Shown here one piece after another: positions 6,040-15,361 of a stretch of DNA of 62,682 nucleotides (position 1 is the first letter of the stretch; each line of letters begins with the position of its first letter). The notes under the pieces are model-generated. The model worked only from the letters and a program-made list of their open reading frames with translations, searched no databases and was not told where the DNA came from. This stretch comes from a bacterium (GTDB lineage Bacteria > Patescibacteria > Microgenomatia > UBA1400 > UBA12108). The stretch covers positions 1 to 62,682 of the forward strand of contig JAJYKS010000006.1 in the NCBI GenBank assembly GCA_021788365.1. The letters run 5' to 3'. Made by a program: the position numbers and the translations under genes.

Positions 6040-7883
6040 AAATACCTATTACCTGGCTCAAAGACTACGTCGAAACCGATAAGAAACCGGCAGAAATTGC
6101 AAAAGTGTTCACGAGCCTCGGTCTCATGCTCGACAAGCCCATTGATGGTGATGTGCTAGATCTCGAGCATCGCATGGACCGTGCCGACTGGCTGAGCGTA
6201 ATAGGCTGTGCCCGCGACTTTGCAGCCTTTGAGGGATTAAAACTGCACGAGCAAAAAGTGTACGGCAAGCCCGGAAAATCAGTTGTTGCCAAAAAGCGCA
6301 TTACCATTACGGGTAAAACTACTGCCGCACATCGCTTCAACACGCGCGTATTCCGTGGCGTAAAAATCGGACCATCACCAAAGTGGCTCGTCGACCGTCT
6401 TGAAGCATACGGCATGGAGAGCAAAAATAACATCGTAGACATAACGAACTACACAATGGTGGAATACGGACAGCCGCTCCATGCACAAGACATTGCCAAG
6501 CTGCCGGCTCCCGAGATCACCTTACGCAAGGCGACTAGTGGAGAGACGATTACTACACTCCTTGGCACAACCGTGGTGCTTGATAGAGAAACAGATATTC
6601 TCGCTTCAGGAGGGAAGCCAGTCGTAATTATGGGGATAGTCGGTGGCGCAGAAACCGGAGTTACAGAGACTACCGTCGATATCCTCCTCGACGCCGGCAA
6701 TTACGACGCTCGAGTTATCCGCAAAACCTCCCGCCGCCTACGCATTATGAATGAAACCGTATCCAGATGCGACAAATTCCTCGACCCCAGGCTTACCGAG
6801 GTAGCACTCGCTCGTGCAACCGAACTCATCCTCGAAATTGCAGGTGGTACGTACTATGAAAACGAAGACTGGTATCCACACCCGAAGTTGCCACAATCGG
6901 AAGTACTGCACTTCGCACGCCTGGCACAGCTCAGCGGTATGGACATACCAATAGCACAAGTGAAAAGAACTCTCCGGGCACTTGAATATCAGATTATAGA
7001 AGAGAGTGACGACGCGCTCACCGTTGAAGTACCATATTTCCGCACCGACATCGAGGTGGAAGACGACCTCGTCGCAGACATACTCCGTATCGGTGACTAC
7101 ACCAATATTCCCGCCACTCCACTTGCCTCGCCTGTGCCCGTGGATATTACTTCAGCGCTGTATCGCTTCGAAGACCGGCTCCGCGATGTTTGCGCTGCCA
7201 TGGGTTGCGACGAGCATATCACCGACCCCTTAGTCAAAGCTACCGGCAGGGTAGGGGAAATCCACCTAGCTAACTCGTTGTCCGAAGATCAAAACGCACT
7301 GCGCACCTCGCTCGTCCCTGGACTCGTCCATGTGCAAAATACCTACAAAAAACACGGTATAGCGACGCCAGTATTCGAGCTCGGCTCCGTCTACGATGGA
7401 ACAGCTTCCACCCAAAGCGAAACACGGCAACTTACCGTTGTTGGTAGCGATCCGTCCGGTTACCTTGCAACTATTCTCTCCGCACTCGGGATAAAAAATT
7501 ATTCTCTCTCTTCACATGAGGCAGATCCTGTCCTTGTCTTAGTAAACCTCAAATTAGTCGGTACCATCAGTACCTCCTCATTTACTCTCAATACAGCGGC
7601 ACTCATCGAACATGTCTCTCCCTACCAAAGTCTCAAAACGGAAATCGCTCATGTACCGTCACTAGATATTTCGTTAACGCTGCCTACAGGTACTCACTTT
7701 GAGAAAGCAGCTAAAATTCTCGCAAAGTCCGCACCGAAGCCATCGTCCATTGCAGTTATCGAGCGCTATGAGAACTCGCTCCTTGTTCGTCTCACATGGG
7801 ACAAACAAATCGACGCGGACAAAGTCCGACTTTCATTGGTAAAAGCGCTGGAAGCAGCTGGTATCGCCACTCGATCGAAATAG
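6036..7883 (+). CDS. pheT: Phenylalanyl-tRNA synthetase beta subunit (reduced)
   Basis: It overlaps pheS by four bases (ATGA), so the two are translationally coupled. The 615-aa protein runs from the N-terminal helix (ITWLKDYVETDKKPAEIAKVFTSLGL) directly into LDLEHRMDRADWLSVIGCARDFAAF. The EMAP/OB-type tRNA-binding domain found between these in longer PheT (~800 aa) is absent. The B3/B4 region, B5 and the catalytic-like core follow, and the C-terminal FDX-ACB anticodon domain (EHVSPYQSLKTEIAHVPSLDISL onward) is present. Short PheT forms are known in some lineages. Confidence 0.93.
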   Translation: MKIPITWLKDYVETDKKPAEIAKVFTSLGLMLDKPIDGDVLDLEHRMDRADWLSVIGCARDFAAFEGLKLHEQKVYGKPGKSVVAKKRITITGKTTAAHRFNTRVFRGVKIGPSPKWLVDRLEAYGMESKNNIVDITNYTMVEYGQPLHAQDIAKLPAPEITLRKATSGETITTLLGTTVVLDRETDILASGGKPVVIMGIVGGAETGVTETTVDILLDAGNYDARVIRKTSRRLRIMNETVSRCDKFLDPRLTEVALARATELILEIAGGTYYENEDWYPHPKLPQSEVLHFARLAQLSGMDIPIAQVKRTLRALEYQIIEESDDALTVEVPYFRTDIEVEDDLVADILRIGDYTNIPATPLASPVPVDITSALYRFEDRLRDVCAAMGCDEHITDPLVKATGRVGEIHLANSLSEDQNALRTSLVPGLVHVQNTYKKHGIATPVFELGSVYDGTASTQSETRQLTVVGSDPSGYLATILSALGIKNYSLSSHEADPVLVLVNLKLVGTISTSSFTLNTAALIEHVSPYQSLKTEIAHVPSLDISLTLPTGTHFEKAAKILAKSAPKPSSIAVIERYENSLLVRLTWDKQIDADKVRLSLVKALEAAGIATRSK

Positions 7884-7887
7884 GCCG

Positions 7888-10509
7888 CTAAGGAGTAGGT
7901 GAAGGAGAGGGGGATGGCGAGGGGCTCAGAGTAGGTGTGGGCGATGGCGATGGAGTGGGGGTGGGTGATGGCGAGGCGTCCCAGTTAGTTTGCACCCCAA
8001 CGTGAATAATTGTTTCTGCATCAGTGTTATCTTTCGTATGCACATGTGCCTTAAGTTCATACGTCCCCTTGGCGAGACTAGGCGCAGTCGTCGACACCAC
8101 CTTTTGCCCGTTGAATACTTCCCACTTCGTGCCGTTTATATAGGTAGTAATTGTATCGACATCCGAATTTGTACCCACGGTGATGTGTACGGGGAAATTA
8201 GACGCAAGGTTAGAGTCTTGATTGTGTGGTGAATCAAAGCCAATGGTTACGTCACTCGTGCTCCCACAGTATTGTGTCGGCACCTGATATCGGGGATCAG
8301 TCTGAGTTGCTAACCACCCCGGAATATCAGACTGCCACAACGGGTTATCATCTTTTGCCACAATAAACTCTTGGTTGTCATAGTAGTTGCGTGCCACATC
8401 CGCATCGTTCGCAAGCTTCGTGTGATCGCTCTTGCAAACTTTAACATTGGTATGCACTGGGTCGGGAGCTGTCGGTACGGTACCCTGGATAAAGTAATCT
8501 TGGCGAGAAGGGAACCCATCATGAGCAGGATACCCAGAGATTGCGTCAACATCTTGTTGCACAATATCTGATGGCTGGGTGAACTGATCACCCTTGTAGA
8601 GATCCCAAGCCTTTTGCATGATATAGCGCCATATCGGTGAAGCACCAGTCACTCCAGAGGCCACCTGTGTCATGGGCGAGTTATCGTTGTTGCCCACCCA
8701 CACGCCGACGACAGCGTTGGTACTCCAGCCAATAGTCCAGTTATCACGTTTGTCGTTGGTAGTACCGGTCTTCACAGCAATAGGTAGCCCATTCATATTG
8801 AGATAGCTATTTGGACCAAACGTAAGGAGCCGCGCGTTATTATCCGATAAAACGTTGTCGATAAGAAACGCCACTTCAGGCGATACGACTTGATCGCGTT
8901 TTCCAGGATTAGCCTGGTATATGGTCTTGCCATCTTTTTCCACTTTAAGTATAGAAATCGGGTCTACTTTATCGCCACCATTGGCAAAAGCGCTATAGGC
9001 ATGCACCAAGTCAAAGAGTCGTACTTCGCCACCACCCAAAGTCACCGAAAGACCAAGTCGAGACAAATTTGCCGCGGTGGGCTGCAGTGAATCAAACCCC
9101 ATTTGGTAGGCAAACGCCATCATGTTCTTAAGCCCCACCATGTCCAGAAGCTTTACCGCCGGAATATTGAGAGAGGATGCAAGCGAATAGCGGAGTTGCA
9201 CCGGTCCGTGATACTTGCCGTCATAGTTACCTGGCTCATAAAACTGATCGGATGTCGCACCGGGGAACTTCGTCGGCACGTCCCATACCATGGTAGCCGG
9301 AGAGTAGCCCTTAGAGAACGCCGCAGCGTACGTCACCGGTTTAATAGACGACCCTGGCTGCCGCAAGGACATGACCACATTTACCTGCCCATCGTAGTCC
9401 TTGGCAAAATAATCCTTGGAACCAACCATGGCCAGTATCTCCCCCGTCTGGGGATTCATAACCATCGCTGCCCCGTTACCAATATGGTATTTTGCCACTT
9501 TTGCCACCTCGGTAGCGACTGTCTGCTGGGCAAAGTCTTGTAACGTGGAGTCGAGCGTTGTAGTTACCGTATAGCCACCAGCAGAAACAAAGTTCTCGCC
9601 GAACATGGACACGAGTTGATCTTTTACATAAAAGACAAAGTGGGGTGCCTTTATCGAGACATCTTGCGGCTGAAACTGCACTAAGGGCAGTGCTTTCTCG
9701 GCATCACTTTCCTGCTGGGCGGTAATATATCCATTCGACTGCATAGCCTTAAGTACAGCTGTTGCACGGGCTACATACGCCTTGGGATTGCTACCATAGG
9801 GCGAGTAGAGTGACGGCGCCTGGGGCATACCAGCGAGGATTACCGCCTGCACGAGGTTTAGGTCTTTAGGTGCGACACCAAAATATTTCTGCGACGCCGC
9901 ACCGATTCCAACCGCTGTACCACCATACGGAACATCATTCAGGTACATTTGTAGGATCTGATCTTTCGTAAATTTACGCTCAATCTCGATCGCCAAGACA
10001 AGTTCCTTGAACTTGCGAACAAGCGTCCGATCATTGGTCAAAAGTTGATTTTTTACGAGCTGTTGGGTGAGAGTAGAACCACCCTCAGCACGCCCAGAAG
10101 TAAAAAGGCGAGAAAATCCGCGGAGGATACCGAGTACATCGTATCCAGGATGTGTATAAAAGTTCTTATCCTCGATAGATATCGTAGCTTCTCTAAGATA
10201 TACGGGAATATCAGAAAACGGGACAAAAACCTGATCATATTTCTGATAAAGATCGTACAAGGTATTGCCATTACGATCGAGTATTTTTGTAGAATAACCC
10301 CCTTGCTGTACCACCGTATCCGGATTGGGAAGGTACCGAGCGTAGTAGGCAAACATGCCAACAAACAAGAAAATCCCCAGAATCGTTGCAACGAGTGCAC
10401 CGAGCCCGAGATACTTTAGAAGATGTGCCCTGTCAAAATGTAGCTGCAGATGGAACTTCCCTCGCCTCCGCTCCCGTCTACTTTTCCACGTGTTAGCCCA
10501 ATCCTGCAT
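7888..10509 (-). CDS. Class A penicillin-binding protein (glycosyltransferase-transpeptidase)
   Basis: This bifunctional peptidoglycan polymerase has a short basic cytoplasmic N-terminus and one membrane anchor (about residues 31-56). The GT51 domain has SIEDKNFYTHPGYD (catalytic Glu113) and EGGSTLTQQL (142-151). The transpeptidase has SSIK (387-390), SLN (446-448) and KTGT (580-583). A C-terminal Ig-like or Thr-rich region ends in a Pro/Ser/Thr-rich tail coded by low-complexity DNA (7888-7980). I chose ATG 10509 because TATACT lies 7 nt upstream; 12 further in-frame codons upstream overlap the promoter. Confidence 0.93.
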   Translation of the reverse strand: MQDWANTWKSRRERRRGKFHLQLHFDRAHLLKYLGLGALVATILGIFLFVGMFAYYARYLPNPDTVVQQGGYSTKILDRNGNTLYDLYQKYDQVFVPFSDIPVYLREATISIEDKNFYTHPGYDVLGILRGFSRLFTSGRAEGGSTLTQQLVKNQLLTNDRTLVRKFKELVLAIEIERKFTKDQILQMYLNDVPYGGTAVGIGAASQKYFGVAPKDLNLVQAVILAGMPQAPSLYSPYGSNPKAYVARATAVLKAMQSNGYITAQQESDAEKALPLVQFQPQDVSIKAPHFVFYVKDQLVSMFGENFVSAGGYTVTTTLDSTLQDFAQQTVATEVAKVAKYHIGNGAAMVMNPQTGEILAMVGSKDYFAKDYDGQVNVVMSLRQPGSSIKPVTYAAAFSKGYSPATMVWDVPTKFPGATSDQFYEPGNYDGKYHGPVQLRYSLASSLNIPAVKLLDMVGLKNMMAFAYQMGFDSLQPTAANLSRLGLSVTLGGGEVRLFDLVHAYSAFANGGDKVDPISILKVEKDGKTIYQANPGKRDQVVSPEVAFLIDNVLSDNNARLLTFGPNSYLNMNGLPIAVKTGTTNDKRDNWTIGWSTNAVVGVWVGNNDNSPMTQVASGVTGASPIWRYIMQKAWDLYKGDQFTQPSDIVQQDVDAISGYPAHDGFPSRQDYFIQGTVPTAPDPVHTNVKVCKSDHTKLANDADVARNYYDNQEFIVAKDDNPLWQSDIPGWLATQTDPRYQVPTQYCGSTSDVTIGFDSPHNQDSNLASNFPVHITVGTNSDVDTITTYINGTKWEVFNGQKVVSTTAPSLAKGTYELKAHVHTKDNTDAETIIHVGVQTNWDASPSPTPTPSPSPTPTLSPSPSPSPSPTP

Positions 10510-10516
10510 ATAGCCG

Positions 10517-10567
10517 AGTATAGAGCAGGCTAGACCCGTAGACAACTCCCCCCAGGCTTTCTATAAT
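10517..10567. promoter_or_regulatory. Divergent promoters with overlapping -35 boxes (PBP and tyrS)
   Basis: Plus strand: TAGACA (10539-10544), 17 bp, TATAAT (10562-10567), 7 nt, tyrS ATG 10575. Minus strand: TTGTCT (10545-10540), 17 bp, TATACT (10522-10517), 7 nt, PBP ATG 10509. The two -35 hexamers share five bases, so one polymerase should exclude the other. Confidence 0.75.
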
Positions 10568-10574
10568 GAACGGC

Positions 10575-11726
10575 ATGAATGATGACCTCTTAACCCGCCG
10601 TGTTGCCAAGATTCTCCCCTCAAAAGAGGGACTTGAAGCACTCATAAAATCGAAGAAAAAAATCAGGCTCTACCAGGGATTCGATCCCACCTTTTCTGCA
10701 CTTCACCTCGGTCATACCATCGGTTTTCGCAAGCTCATGGATTTTGCAAAAGCAGGGCATGAAGTTATATTTTTGTTCGGTACGGGAACAGTTTTGGCCG
10801 GTGACCCATCGGAAAGAGATACGGGACGTAAATTAATTACACAAGAAGAAATAGATGAAAATATTAAAACATGGAAAGAGCAAGTCAGCAAAATTGTAGA
10901 CTTTGATCTGGTAAAGATCAGGCAAAACGGCGACTGGCTCACCAAGCTAACACTCAAGGACATAATAAACATCGCCAGCAACATTAGCGCCGTACAGCTA
11001 TTCAAGCGAGAAATGTTTACACGCCGCATAGCTCATGGAGACACTGTCTGGTATCACGAAACCATGTACCCACTTCTCCAGGGGTACGACTCGGTCGCAA
11101 TGGACGTAGACCTCGAAGTTGGCGGCACTGACCAAGAATTTAACATGCTCATCGGCCGTGAGCTGCAGCACAAAATGAATAATCATGAAAAATTTGTATT
11201 AACAACACCGATGATCAACGGCACGGATGGGAAGAAAATGAGTAAATCGGTGGGAAACTGTATATTTTTGACAGAACCACCAGAGGATGTGTATCGCAAG
11301 ATCATGGCGATGCACGACGAAATGATTCCCACGTACTATGAACTTTTAACCGACATACCTATGGATGAAATTGCAGCCTTAGATCCCAGTAAGCCTGTTG
11401 AAAACAAAAAACGACTTGCGTACGACATCACCCGACAGCTACATGGGGTAGAAGGCGCTCAAACAGCCGCAAAATTCTATGACTCATATGTTCAAACAAA
11501 ATTAGCCCCAGAAGATTCACCAGAAGTTATCCTAAAATCGGGCACTCCACTCCTCGAAGCGCTGAAAAACGCAGACCTTGGGGTAAGTAATAGTGACATT
11601 AAGCGAACACTCGAGCAGGGCGGGGTAGAATTAGACGGGGTCAGGCTTTCCGATCCTGTATCAGAAATAAAGGCCGGCACCCTCAAATTTGGCAAGCGCA
11701 CATTCAGAAAAATTGTGGTTAAATAA
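10575..11726 (+). CDS. tyrS: Tyrosyl-tRNA synthetase
   Basis: This class I synthetase charges tRNA-Tyr. The Rossmann core has the HIGH motif as HLGH (residues 44-47) and KMSKS at 221-225. The C-terminus ends in an S4-type RNA-binding region (SDIKRTLEQGGVELDGVRLSD). Its 383 aa is normal. An ATG at 10566 lies inside the -10 box and cannot be transcribed from this promoter, so 10575 is the start and the mRNA should be leaderless. Unlike thrS and pheS, no attenuator is present. Confidence 0.95.
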   Translation: MNDDLLTRRVAKILPSKEGLEALIKSKKKIRLYQGFDPTFSALHLGHTIGFRKLMDFAKAGHEVIFLFGTGTVLAGDPSERDTGRKLITQEEIDENIKTWKEQVSKIVDFDLVKIRQNGDWLTKLTLKDIINIASNISAVQLFKREMFTRRIAHGDTVWYHETMYPLLQGYDSVAMDVDLEVGGTDQEFNMLIGRELQHKMNNHEKFVLTTPMINGTDGKKMSKSVGNCIFLTEPPEDVYRKIMAMHDEMIPTYYELLTDIPMDEIAALDPSKPVENKKRLAYDITRQLHGVEGAQTAAKFYDSYVQTKLAPEDSPEVILKSGTPLLEALKNADLGVSNSDIKRTLEQGGVELDGVRLSDPVSEIKAGTLKFGKRTFRKIVVK

Positions 11727-11733
11727 AGACACT

Positions 11734-11838
11734 ATGTCACTCACTAAAAAACAAAAAAAGATTTGGACAGTGATCACTGCAATCGCCTCGGTCGCGCTCC
11801 TTGCAATGTCATTCGCCCCCTTCTTCACCCTCAAATAA
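11734..11838 (+). CDS. 34-residue single-pass membrane peptide, function unknown
   Basis: The frame opens 7 bp after the tyrS stop and encodes a basic N-terminus (SLTKKQKK) followed by one hydrophobic helix (WTVITAIASVALLAMSFAPFF). There is no clear Shine-Dalgarno, so translation may be coupled to tyrS. It is too short for confident prediction, but the charge-then-helix layout and the tight fit between tyrS and recG support a real gene. Similar tiny membrane proteins occur in CPR genomes as far as I recall. Confidence 0.5.
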   Translation: MSLTKKQKKIWTVITAIASVALLAMSFAPFFTLK

Positions 11839-11853
11839 GTTACACTATTAGCT

Positions 11854-13773
11854 ATGGATCTTATTGACCTTCCCGGCATCGGCGAGAAAACTGCTGCCAC
11901 ACTACGGACACACGGCATCGAAACCGCAGAAGCACTTAGTCATTACTACCCACGCGCGTACCGCACCTACTATGCAACATCTGCCGATAAACTTCCGATA
12001 GGGGAATATGTTTCTCTAATAGGCACCATCTCCCGCCCCGTTTCTCACCACACGGGGCACGTGAGTACACAGGTTGCTACCTTTAAGGACGATGGGGGCT
12101 CGCTCACCCTCCGTTGGTTCAACGCTCCGTATATCGTCAGGTCACTCCGAGTGGATACCACGTACCAGGTGCGAGGCAAGGTGGAAATTTTTGCAGGCAA
12201 ACGCCAAATGGTAAATCCTGAAACCCACCTGATTACCGGAGAATCGCCTCAACCGTCTGACCAAATTGTGCCCGTTTATACCGCTATTGGCACGGTAAAA
12301 TCCGGGAACCTCCGCAAAATAGTCGCCGAGGCGCTTAAACTCGCTGTCACTGACCCGCTCACTACAAAAATTCGTACAACGTACGGCCTTGTCGACCTCG
12401 AAACCGCGCTCCATAACATCCATTTTCCAAAAGACAACGACTCACTCGAAGCTGCTATACACCGTCTCGGCTTCGACGAGCTCTACGCACTCCAAATGGA
12501 GTCGCTAAAATCCGCCGAACATACCCACCCAGCAACCAACCCAATTCACTGCGATATGGGGATACTCCAAAACTGGATTACAAGCCTTCCCTTTGTCCCC
12601 ACTACTGCCCAAACACGAAGCATCGATGAAATCCTCAAAGATCTCGGAAACGGGGTGGCCATGCACCGCCTACTCCAAGGAGAGGTAGGAAGCGGCAAGA
12701 CGCTCGTAGCCGCAGCAGCCGCACTCACCGTCAAGCTCGCCGGCAAACAAACACTGGTCATGGCACCCACCCAGATACTCGCCGAGCAGTTGCACACGTC
12801 GCTCACCAGCTTCCTCCAAGACGCCGCCTCCATCTCATTGGTCACCCACGACGTGCACGGCGATACGACTGCCGACATAGTCGTTGGAACGCAAGCGCTC
12901 CTACAAGAAAAACACACATTTAGCACAATTGGGCTTGTCATTGTAGACGAGCAGCACCGTTTCGGCGTCGTGCAAAGACTACTACTGACACGTTTCGCCC
13001 CCGCACCCCATTTCCTCATGATGACCGCCACACCCATCCCACGCTCACTGGCCATGACCAGCCTAACAGGGTTAGATGTTTCCCATCTCGACGAGCTGCC
13101 AAAGAACCGTGTCCCAGTGAAGACGTATTATGTTACAGAAGAAAAGCGCAAGAACGCCTTCGATTGGATAAAGCGGGAGATACAGAGCGGCAACCAAGCA
13201 TTTGTTGTAGCTCCAGTTATAGACGAAGCGGAAGACGAGGAGGGAAACGCCAAAAAATCGGTGACGCTCTTAGAAAAAGAATTGACCACCCTCCTACCCG
13301 GCATCTCAGTGGATGTTATGCACGGCCGTATGAAAGAGCACGAGAAAACGGAGCACCTGCGAATGTTCCGTGATTGTCATACGCAAGTACTCGTAGCCAC
13401 CTCGATGGTCGAGGTAGGGATCGATATTCCAACGGCAAATATTATGGTCATAGAAGACGCCGAGCGGTTCGGCCTAGCCCAGTTACACCAGCTCCGAGGC
13501 AGGGTAGGGCGTGGCGGAGCACAAGGTCATTGCTTGCTTTTTTCCAAAATGAAATCAGAAAAGTCTCGTGAACGACTCACATACTTCGTGCGCGAAACCG
13601 ACGGGGCAAAGCTCGCAGAATATGATTTACGCACCCGCGGACCTGGCCAACTCTTTGGCCTAGTCCAGCATGGCTTCTTCTCCCTCCGTTTTGCCTCACT
13701 CTTTGACGAGCGTTTGCTCGAAGAAACTCATGCTGCCGCGCTTAGTGTTGCCAAATCGTCCATTTCCCCCTAA
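11854..13773 (+). CDS. recG: ATP-dependent DNA helicase RecG
   Basis: RecG remodels stalled replication forks and branched DNA. The N-terminal wedge/OB domain (about 40-170) is followed by two helicase domains with GEVGSGKT (Walker A), DEQHRFG (DExH), MTATPIPRSLAMT (motif III) and MVEVGIDIPTANIM...QLRGRVGRG (motifs V-VI). At 639 aa it is slightly shorter than typical (~680). TACACT (11841-11846) lies seven bases before the ATG. Confidence 0.95.
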   Translation: MDLIDLPGIGEKTAATLRTHGIETAEALSHYYPRAYRTYYATSADKLPIGEYVSLIGTISRPVSHHTGHVSTQVATFKDDGGSLTLRWFNAPYIVRSLRVDTTYQVRGKVEIFAGKRQMVNPETHLITGESPQPSDQIVPVYTAIGTVKSGNLRKIVAEALKLAVTDPLTTKIRTTYGLVDLETALHNIHFPKDNDSLEAAIHRLGFDELYALQMESLKSAEHTHPATNPIHCDMGILQNWITSLPFVPTTAQTRSIDEILKDLGNGVAMHRLLQGEVGSGKTLVAAAAALTVKLAGKQTLVMAPTQILAEQLHTSLTSFLQDAASISLVTHDVHGDTTADIVVGTQALLQEKHTFSTIGLVIVDEQHRFGVVQRLLLTRFAPAPHFLMMTATPIPRSLAMTSLTGLDVSHLDELPKNRVPVKTYYVTEEKRKNAFDWIKREIQSGNQAFVVAPVIDEAEDEEGNAKKSVTLLEKELTTLLPGISVDVMHGRMKEHEKTEHLRMFRDCHTQVLVATSMVEVGIDIPTANIMVIEDAERFGLAQLHQLRGRVGRGGAQGHCLLFSKMKSEKSRERLTYFVRETDGAKLAEYDLRTRGPGQLFGLVQHGFFSLRFASLFDERLLEETHAAALSVAKSSISP

Positions 13774-13787
13774 AATAACCATATTAT

Positions 13788-13815
13788 TTGCAAATTGTAA
13801 ATTGAGAATTGAAAA
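13788..13815. repeat. Degenerate heptanucleotide array, 4 units (TTGNAAA type)
   Basis: Four seven-base units in perfect phase, for example TTGCAAA then TTGTAAA, fill most of the recG-rpmF gap. It is one of nine period-7 arrays in this window. Confidence 0.65.
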
Positions 13816-13833
13816 TTTCTCCGTAGGAGATAT

Positions 13834-13983
13834 ATGACCCCCTTACCAAAACGCCGCTTTAGCACACGTCGCCAGGGTAAAAAACGCGCAAGCATTAAAT
13901 TAGCGCTCCCAAAACTCGTAAAATGCAAAAGCTGTGGCCAGATGAAAAAGTCGCATACCATCTGCAAAAACTGCGGCAAATAA
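13834..13983 (+). CDS. rpmF: Ribosomal protein bL32
   Basis: A 49-residue large-subunit protein. It has the basic N-terminus (PLPKRRFSTRRQGKKRAS), the family's LALPKLVKC stretch and a zinc ribbon with C31, C34, C44 and C47. AGGAGAT precedes the ATG at short spacing. The gene lies between recG and nusB. Confidence 0.93.
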   Translation: MTPLPKRRFSTRRQGKKRASIKLALPKLVKCKSCGQMKKSHTICKNCGK

Positions 13984-14005
13984 TCGTGCAATTCTCGACT
14001 ACGCT

Positions 14006-14356
14006 ATGAAAACTGCCACCGATCCTCGGCACAAAAAGCGCGAAGCCCGTGTCTCGGCACTCTTTGCGTACAGCTTCCAAAGCACAAACATTCCTGAGGG
14101 AATTACCGACATAATTGCAAAGCTAAGCGAGGTAGATAGTGTTGTTGCAAACGCTGCACCAGAGTGGCCGCTCCCAAAAATAAATAAAATAGATTTGGCA
14201 ATCCTGCGCGAAACGGTATATGAGCTTCTGTACGATAAATCAGTACCGCCCAAAGTCGTAGTAGACGAAGCCGTCGAGATAGCCAAGCGTTTCGGGAGCG
14301 ATGCCAGCCCTGGATTTGTAAACGGAGTCCTAGGTACCATTCTAAAGAAAGGATAA
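14006..14356 (+). CDS. nusB: Transcription antitermination factor NusB
   Basis: NusB joins NusE/S10 on boxA RNA during rRNA transcription. The 116-aa all-helical protein has KKREARVSALFAYSF near the N-terminus and INKIDLAILRETVYELLYD...PPKVVVDEAVEIAKRFGSDASPGFVNGVLG, the classic C-terminal signature. It is somewhat shorter than usual. It lies in the rpmF-nusB-rnc run. Confidence 0.92.
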   Translation: MKTATDPRHKKREARVSALFAYSFQSTNIPEGITDIIAKLSEVDSVVANAAPEWPLPKINKIDLAILRETVYELLYDKSVPPKVVVDEAVEIAKRFGSDASPGFVNGVLGTILKKG

Positions 14357-14359
14357 TAT

Positions 14360-15052
14360 ATGAGCAGCGATCTTACAGCACTTGCAGATAGCCTTGGCTT
14401 AGCATTTAAAAACAGTCATCTCGTGGAGAATGCGTTTGTTCACCGCTCATATCTCAACGAATCAAAAGAATTTAGCGAGTCAAACGAGCGTCTAGAATAT
14501 TTGGGAGATGCAGTTCTAGAACTTGCTACATCTGATTTTCTCTACCGCACATTCCCTGATTACCAGGAGGGGATGCTGACAAACATCCGCGCCGCACTCG
14601 TGCGGACAGAGAGCCTTGCCGAGCTTGCCTCGTCGCTCAAATTTCCGAGCCTGATACGCATGAGCAAAGGTGAGGCAGCAGGGGGCGGTCGCGAAAATCA
14701 ATCCATTCTTGCCGATACATTCGAGGCATTCCTCGGTGCATTGTATCTGGATCTCGGATATGATTCATGTGTAGAGCTCCTTACCACACATCTTTTCCCT
14801 CACGTCGAGATGGTACTCAAAGAACAATCATACAAAGATAACAAGTCTCTCTTACAAGAAGTGGCACAATCTCGCCTCAAAGCAACGCCCCAATATATTC
14901 TTATCTCCGAATCCGGTCCAGATCATGACAAACACTTTGTCATGAAAGCGGTCATTGCCGGAACAGAGTACGCCGAAGGTGAAGGAAAGAGTAAGCAGGC
15001 TGCCCAGGAAGACGCTGCCAAACACACGCTTGAGCAAATGACGCGTACCTGA
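14360..15052 (+). CDS. rnc: Ribonuclease III
   Basis: RNase III cleaves double-stranded RNA and matures rRNA. The catalytic domain has ERLEYLGDAVLEL (signature) and ADTFEAFLGALYLD with the second acidic set. The C-terminal double-stranded RNA-binding domain (DNKSLLQEVAQSRLKATPQYILIS...GEGKSKQAAQEDAAKHTLEQM) is complete. It is 230 aa and starts three bases after nusB. Confidence 0.95.
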   Translation: MSSDLTALADSLGLAFKNSHLVENAFVHRSYLNESKEFSESNERLEYLGDAVLELATSDFLYRTFPDYQEGMLTNIRAALVRTESLAELASSLKFPSLIRMSKGEAAGGGRENQSILADTFEAFLGALYLDLGYDSCVELLTTHLFPHVEMVLKEQSYKDNKSLLQEVAQSRLKATPQYILISESGPDHDKHFVMKAVIAGTEYAEGEGKSKQAAQEDAAKHTLEQMTRT

Positions 15053-15066
15053 TAAAATACAAACCT

Positions 15067-15303
15067 ATGCTAAAAGTTAAGTTAAGTCGCATCGGGAAAA
15101 AAGGTCAACCGCAATACCGCATAGTCGTCGCCGAGGCTAGATCAAACATGGGCGGCGTCTACGTTGCAGAGATCGGCTACTACAACCCGCTCACCAGTCC
15201 TCACACCTGGCAGCTGGATAAGGCAGCCTACGCGGCATGGCTCAAAAAAGGCGCCCAACCTACCGATACAGTCCGTAAATTAGCCGCAAGGGCCGCCAAG
15301 TAA
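15067..15303 (+). CDS. rpsP: Ribosomal protein bS16
   Basis: A 78-aa small-subunit protein with the family start (MLKVKLSRIGKKGQPQYRIVVAEARS) and GYYNPL. TAAAAT (15053-15058) lies eight bases upstream and suggests its own leaderless start. It precedes a KH-domain gene, as in many bacteria (rpsP-khpA). Confidence 0.94.
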   Translation: MLKVKLSRIGKKGQPQYRIVVAEARSNMGGVYVAEIGYYNPLTSPHTWQLDKAAYAAWLKKGAQPTDTVRKLAARAAK

Positions 15304-15326
15304 TCTTTTTATACATGTACAATACG

Positions 15327-15347
15327 CATTACTTATTACCTAATACC
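15327..15347. repeat. Degenerate heptanucleotide array, 3 units (TATTACC type)
   Basis: Three phased seven-base units (for example TATTACC, TAATACC) lie directly before the Shine-Dalgarno of the KH-domain gene. Confidence 0.5.
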
Positions 15348-15361
15348 AAATAAGGAGCCCC

